From the NCBI GenBank assembly GCA_944331945.1, contig CALVJC010000059.1:1-8274 (forward strand): a DNA stretch of 8,274 nucleotides. Direction: 5' to 3'. This document shows positions 5,728 through 8,274 of the stretch, piece after piece (the stretch's first letter is position 1; each line of letters starts with the position of its first letter). The notes below the pieces were generated by a model. The model searched no databases, was not told the origin of the DNA, and saw only the letters and a program-made list of their open reading frames with translations. Source of the DNA: an uncultured Bacilli bacterium. GTDB lineage: Bacteria > Bacillota_I > Bacilli_A > RF39 > UBA660. A program made the translations under genes and the position numbers.

Positions 5728-6984
5728 ATGATTAAAAATAAAGCACCGCATTGGTCTAAACTAGATAATATGGCAAAGATCTTTCCCCCTACTACTTCTA
5801 GTTCTGATCCAAAAGTTTTTCGTTTTGCGTGTGAGTTAAAAGAAATGGTAAAAGAAGAATTATTACAAAAAGCGACGGAAGAAACATTACAACTTTTTCC
5901 TTATTTTAGTTCTACTTTAAAACGAGGTATTTTTTGGTATTATTTGGAACAAAGTAATTTAGTTCCTCAAGTAACGGAAGAAAATATTCCTGTTTGCAGT
6001 AAGTTATATGACCGAAATAAAAAGACCTTACTTTTTCGCGTTAGTTATTATAAACGAAGAATTAATTTTGAAGTCTATCATGCTCTATCGGATGGGACAG
6101 GGGCATTGCAATTCTTTCGGGTTTTAGTCGGAAAGTATTTGTCTTTGGCTCATAAAGAATTAAAAGATGTTATGGTTGATTATGATAGTACGTTAATGGA
6201 GATGGTCGATGATAGTTTTTCACATTATTATGAAAAGCCACAAGCGATGAAAGTAAAAGTAAAGAGAGCTTGTCAATTAAAAGGAGCTACCTACTCTTTT
6301 GAACGTTTAAAAGTGATAGAAGGTGTTCTTTCTTTAAAAGAATTAAAGAAGTTAGCGAAAGAACATCAGACTACCATTACCACTTTACTTCTAGCTATTT
6401 ATTTACAATCTATGGTTATGACTTCTTCTCCAAAAGAGAGGAAAAGACCCTTTGTTATTCATGTACCAGTTAATTTAAGGAATCATTTTGAATCCAGTAG
6501 TACTAAGAACTTTTTTGGCTTAGTTTCCGTTGTTTATTCTTATCAAAAAGAAGATACTCTTCCGGATATCATTCGTAAGGTTGATAGTATTATGAAACAA
6601 GAATTAAAACGAGATAAGTTAAGTATTCGCATGAATCAAATGTCTTCCTTTGAACGGAATTTGTTAATTCGCCCTGCTCCTTTGTTTTTAAAAGATTTAG
6701 GACTTAAATTTGCGGCTTATTTAAATAGTTTAGAAAATACTTCTTCTTTTTCTAATTTGGGAATTATTTCTATGCCAGAAGAGATGGTACCTTATATCCG
6801 GTTGTTTGATGTTTTTAATAGTACTAGTAAAATGATCGTTTGTCTTTGTTCGTTTGAAGATCAATTTGTCATTAGTTTTACGAGTCGTTTCGTCAATAGT
6901 AATATTCAAAAACATTTTTTCAGAGCTTTAACTTCTCTTTCTTTAAAAGTAGAAATTCGTAGTAATGAAGTTAGTAATATTTAG
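5728..6984 (+). CDS. Condensation-fold acyltransferase (alcohol acetyltransferase-like)
   Basis: This appears to be a member of the chloramphenicol-acetyltransferase/condensation-domain superfamily, which transfers an acyl group from a CoA or carrier thioester to a hydroxyl or amine. The 418-aa protein has the N-terminal WSKLDNMAKIFPP segment typical of alcohol-acetyltransferase-like members. The active-site motif is YHALSDGTGA (nucleotides 6076-6105), corresponding to HHxxxDG with the catalytic His (6079-6081) and the Asp-Gly kept and the first His replaced by Tyr. VPVNLRNHF (6463-6489) and SSFSNLG (6742-6762) match later conserved segments of the fold. No membrane helix is seen. Start: ATG at 5728 has a weak GGAAGTGA site, about 10 bases off, formed by the end of the upstream gene. 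An in-frame ATG at 5707 would overlap that gene by 11 bp but has no ribosome site. Substrate and product are unknown. Confidence 0.85.
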   Translation: MIKNKAPHWSKLDNMAKIFPPTTSSSDPKVFRFACELKEMVKEELLQKATEETLQLFPYFSSTLKRGIFWYYLEQSNLVPQVTEENIPVCSKLYDRNKKTLLFRVSYYKRRINFEVYHALSDGTGALQFFRVLVGKYLSLAHKELKDVMVDYDSTLMEMVDDSFSHYYEKPQAMKVKVKRACQLKGATYSFERLKVIEGVLSLKELKKLAKEHQTTITTLLLAIYLQSMVMTSSPKERKRPFVIHVPVNLRNHFESSSTKNFFGLVSVVYSYQKEDTLPDIIRKVDSIMKQELKRDKLSIRMNQMSSFERNLLIRPAPLFLKDLGLKFAAYLNSLENTSSFSNLGIISMPEEMVPYIRLFDVFNSTSKMIVCLCSFEDQFVISFTSRFVNSNIQKHFFRALTSLSLKVEIRSNEVSNI

Positions 6985-6996
6985 TGGGAGGAAAAT

Positions 6997-7653
6997 ATGG
7001 CAAAATGTAAGCAATGTAAGGTAGAAGTTATTTCTACAGAAGATAAATGTCCTCTTTGTCAAACACCGATTATTGGGAAAATGGATCCAATTTTCCCTTC
7101 CATTGCTCCTGATATTCGGAATCATAATCTTATTTTTAAAATTATTTCTATTTTAGGATTGTTTGCTAGTGGCGTTTGTTTGATTATTAATTTGGTTTTT
7201 AAGACAAAAGTTTTCTTTAGTCTTTATGTTTTTCTATCTTTTTTATATTTAATTGGTTTTCTATATATTACCATTAAAAAAAGGGAGAATCCTTGTCGAG
7301 TTGTTATTAATCTTGTTACTATTACGATCTTTTTTATTGTTTTATTTGACTTGTTAACGGGATGGCATAGCTGGAGTATCAATTTTGTAGTTCCTATTGT
7401 CTTATCGGTTTCTGTTATTACGATGGGAATTATGAGTTTAGCAGGAAATTTATTGGTAGAAGATTTTTTAGGATATTTTTTATTGACGATTCTCTATGGT
7501 ATGATTCCTCTTGTTCTTATTTTAACGGGATTGGTTTCCATTGTTGTACCTTCGTTTATTTGCATTATTATTAGTTTCTTCTTTTTACTCTTTCTTGCCA
7601 TTTTTGAAGGAAGAAATATGAAAACAGAATTAAAAAGACGACTTCATTTGTAG
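6997..7653 (+). CDS. Zinc-ribbon six-helix membrane protein (DUF6320-like)
   Basis: This is a 218-aa protein of unknown function. An N-terminal zinc ribbon has Cys4, Cys7, Cys18 and Cys21 in a CxxC-x10-CxxC pattern (CKQC and CPLC). A short linker with a DPIFPSI motif (35-41) leads to about six membrane helices (roughly 45-68, 70-93, 100-120, 127-150, 154-175, 177-203) and a basic C-terminal tail. This architecture and the neighbouring esterase and acyltransferase match what I recall of DUF6320 proteins in gut Bacillota; the family name is from memory. It starts 12 bp after the acyltransferase stop with a good GGGAGG site (6986-6991), so it is the third gene of the operon. A membrane transporter, scaffold or sensor role for the acylated product is possible but not shown by the sequence. 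Confidence 0.82.
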   Translation: MAKCKQCKVEVISTEDKCPLCQTPIIGKMDPIFPSIAPDIRNHNLIFKIISILGLFASGVCLIINLVFKTKVFFSLYVFLSFLYLIGFLYITIKKRENPCRVVINLVTITIFFIVLFDLLTGWHSWSINFVVPIVLSVSVITMGIMSLAGNLLVEDFLGYFLLTILYGMIPLVLILTGLVSIVVPSFICIIISFFFLLFLAIFEGRNMKTELKRRLHL

Positions 7654-7661
7654 TCTTTTTT
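7632..7661 (+). terminator. Terminator of the esterase-acyltransferase cassette
   Basis: AAAAAGAC (7632-7639) pairs with GTCTTTTT (7653-7660), extended inward by AC/GT pairing (7641-7642 with 7650-7651) across one mismatch. The T-run ends at 7661. The stop codon TAG (7651-7653) lies inside the right arm, so the last codons of the gene double as the terminator stem. Confidence 0.72.
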
Positions 7662-7668
7662 CTTATGC

Positions 7669-7697
7669 TTGTAAGAAAAGGAGATTTTTGATATAAT
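7669..7697 (+). promoter_or_regulatory. Sigma-A-type extended -10 promoter for the S1-domain gene
   Basis: TTGTAA at 7669-7674 and a perfect TATAAT at 7692-7697 are separated by 17 bp. TG at 7689-7690 gives the extended form TGATATAAT. Transcription should start near 7704, leaving a short leader with the AGAAGGA ribosome site before the ATG at 7721. It lies just after a terminator, so the gene is an independent unit. Confidence 0.75.
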
Positions 7698-7720
7698 ACA
7701 GAAGAAAAGAAGGAAATGTT

Positions 7721-8077
7721 ATGAAATATCATCAAGGGGATATCGTTACGGGGTATGTTAGCGGTATACAAGATTATGGAATTTTTGTGCAATTTGAAAA
7801 TGGAGAAAATGGTCTCATTCATATTTCACAGATTTCTAATAAATTTGTGAAAAATATTCATGGTTATGCAGAATTAGGAGAAGTCATTCGTGTTCTGATT
7901 TTAAATGATGGTGAACAAGGACATTATCAATTAGGAATTAAAAATTTAGATTATCGGATTATGAAAAGTCGTGGCAGTAAAATTGAGGAAACCCCTTCTG
8001 GTTTTAAAAATTTAGCTTTAAGTTTAGAAAAATGGATTTGGGAAAAAGCGAATCAGCAAAAAAATGAGCAAAATTAA
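7721..8077 (+). CDS. yugI: S1-domain RNA-binding protein, YugI/CvfD (GSP13) type
   Basis: This is a small cytoplasmic RNA-binding protein of the general stress protein 13 group. Relatives associate with ribosomes or act as post-transcriptional regulators (CvfD in Streptococcus pneumoniae). The S1 OB-fold occupies residues 4-76, with GYVSGIQDYGIFVQF, GLIHISQIS and YQLGIKNL strands in the canonical order. The C-terminal tail contains SGFKNLALSLEKWIWEKAN, closely resembling the GF-x-x-L-x-x-x-L-x-x-WI tail of B. subtilis YugI, which separates this family from other single-S1 proteins. Length of 118 aa is normal (YugI about 130). The start is set by AGAAGGA just upstream. It has its own promoter and is followed 20 bp later by a tRNA promoter with no clear terminator between them. 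Confidence 0.88.
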   Translation: MKYHQGDIVTGYVSGIQDYGIFVQFENGENGLIHISQISNKFVKNIHGYAELGEVIRVLILNDGEQGHYQLGIKNLDYRIMKSRGSKIEETPSGFKNLALSLEKWIWEKANQQKNEQN

Positions 8078-8097
8078 AGAAAAAATCGGAAATTTTA

Positions 8098-8126
8098 TTG
8101 ACAAGTCAAGAATTAACTGATATATT
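8098..8126 (+). promoter_or_regulatory. Sigma-A-type promoter for the tRNA-Val/tRNA-Thr cluster
   Basis: A perfect -35 TTGACA (8098-8103) and a -10 TATATT (8121-8126) are spaced by 17 bp. TG at 8118-8119 forms an extended -10. The predicted start near 8133 gives a leader of about 16 nt before the tRNA-Val at 8149. It resembles the tRNA-Ala promoter at 11-40 in having a consensus -35 and a TGN element. Confidence 0.85.
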
Positions 8127-8148
8127 TAATGTCGTCAAGTGTTATTTC

Positions 8149-8225
8149 GGGCGATTAGCTCAGTTGGTTAGAGCATCTGCCTTACAAGCAGAGGGTCTGC
8201 GGTTCGAGTCCGTAATCGCCCACCA
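8149..8225 (+). tRNA. tRNA-Val (anticodon UAC)
   Basis: The cloverleaf is complete. The acceptor stem GGGCGAT (8149-8155) pairs with ATCGCCC (8215-8221). The D-arm is GCTC/GAGC, the anticodon stem TCTGC/GCAGA, and the anticodon TAC lies at 8183-8185. The T-arm is TGCGG/CCGTA with one G-U pair. The discriminator is A8222 and CCA is encoded at 8223-8225. It is the first gene of a tRNA cluster. Confidence 0.97.
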
Positions 8226-8232
8226 TATTGTT

Positions 8233-8274
8233 GCCGAAATAGCTCAACTGGTAGAGCAACTGATTTGTAATCAG
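8233..8274 (+). tRNA. tRNA-Thr (anticodon UGU), 3' end outside the window
   Basis: The 5' half of a tRNA starts 7 bases after tRNA-Val. The acceptor strand is GCCGAAA (8233-8239), the D-arm GCTC/GAGC (8242-8245 with 8254-8257), and the anticodon stem ACTGA (8259-8263) faces TCAG at the window end. The loop TTTGTAA carries TGT at 8266-8268, which reads Thr codons. The T-arm, acceptor 3' strand and CCA lie beyond the window edge. Confidence 0.9.

Noticed and set aside
6730..7125. Two ~60-codon minus-strand frames over the acyltransferase end and the zinc-ribbon gene start, and one plus-strand frame inside radC (3247-3429).
   Set aside because: All are antisense to strongly supported genes and show no family motifs.
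7571..7822. An 83-codon open frame on the minus strand across the terminator and promoter between the membrane protein and S1 genes.
   Set aside because: It overlaps two supported genes and their control elements on the other strand, and the AT-rich sequence gives open frames easily.
1..8274. Use of the Mycoplasma-type code (TGA as tryptophan), considered because of the AT-rich composition.
   Set aside because: TGA closes spoIVFB, radC and the esterase at family-appropriate ends, and tryptophans are encoded by TGG.

Overview
The window is AT-rich DNA from a low-GC, Gram-positive-type bacterium, most likely an endospore-forming (or formerly spore-forming) member of the class Bacilli. The evidence is a spoIIB-like / radC / mreC / mreD / spoIVFA / spoIVFB gene order that resembles the Bacillus subtilis spoIIB-maf-radC-mreBCD-minCD-spoIVFAB region, AGGAGG/GGTGAT-type ribosome binding sites, sigma-A-type promoters with extended -10 elements, and CCA-encoding tRNA genes. 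TGA ends several genes and no reading frame needs TGA as tryptophan, so the standard bacterial code fits. The lineage cannot be fixed further from sequence alone; an uncultured gut Bacilli such as an Erysipelotrichales- or RF39-like group is a guess.

Layout. Positions 1-160 hold a complete tRNA-Ala(UGC) transcription unit with promoter, gene and terminator on the + strand. From about 168 to 4086 the genes lie on the minus strand. Reading in their own direction these are a short SpoIIB-like membrane protein with a SPOR-like region, a terminator, radC, a promoter, then mreC-mreD-spoIVFA-spoIVFB as a tightly packed operon with 1-bp and ~26-29-bp overlaps. From 4142 onward the genes are on the + strand: a lipoprotein with its own terminator, then a three-gene cassette (HSL-family esterase, condensation-fold acyltransferase, zinc-ribbon six-helix membrane protein resembling DUF6320), a terminator, a YugI/CvfD-type S1-domain protein with its own promoter, and the start of a tRNA cluster (Val-UAC complete, Thr-UGU cut by the window edge).

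How the genes fit together. MreC and MreD are elongasome components that organise lateral wall synthesis. SpoIVFA and SpoIVFB form the mother-cell pro-sigma-K processing complex of sporulation: SpoIVFB is the intramembrane metalloprotease and SpoIVFA its regulator. Compared with B. subtilis the block lacks maf, mreB, minC and minD. The plus-strand cassette is the least characterised part: an esterase, an acyltransferase and an integral membrane protein encoded with near-overlapping junctions, which suggests acylation and deacylation of a shared, unknown substrate at or near the membrane.

There is no gene-free stretch longer than 300 bases. No mobile element, CRISPR array or long repeat was seen.
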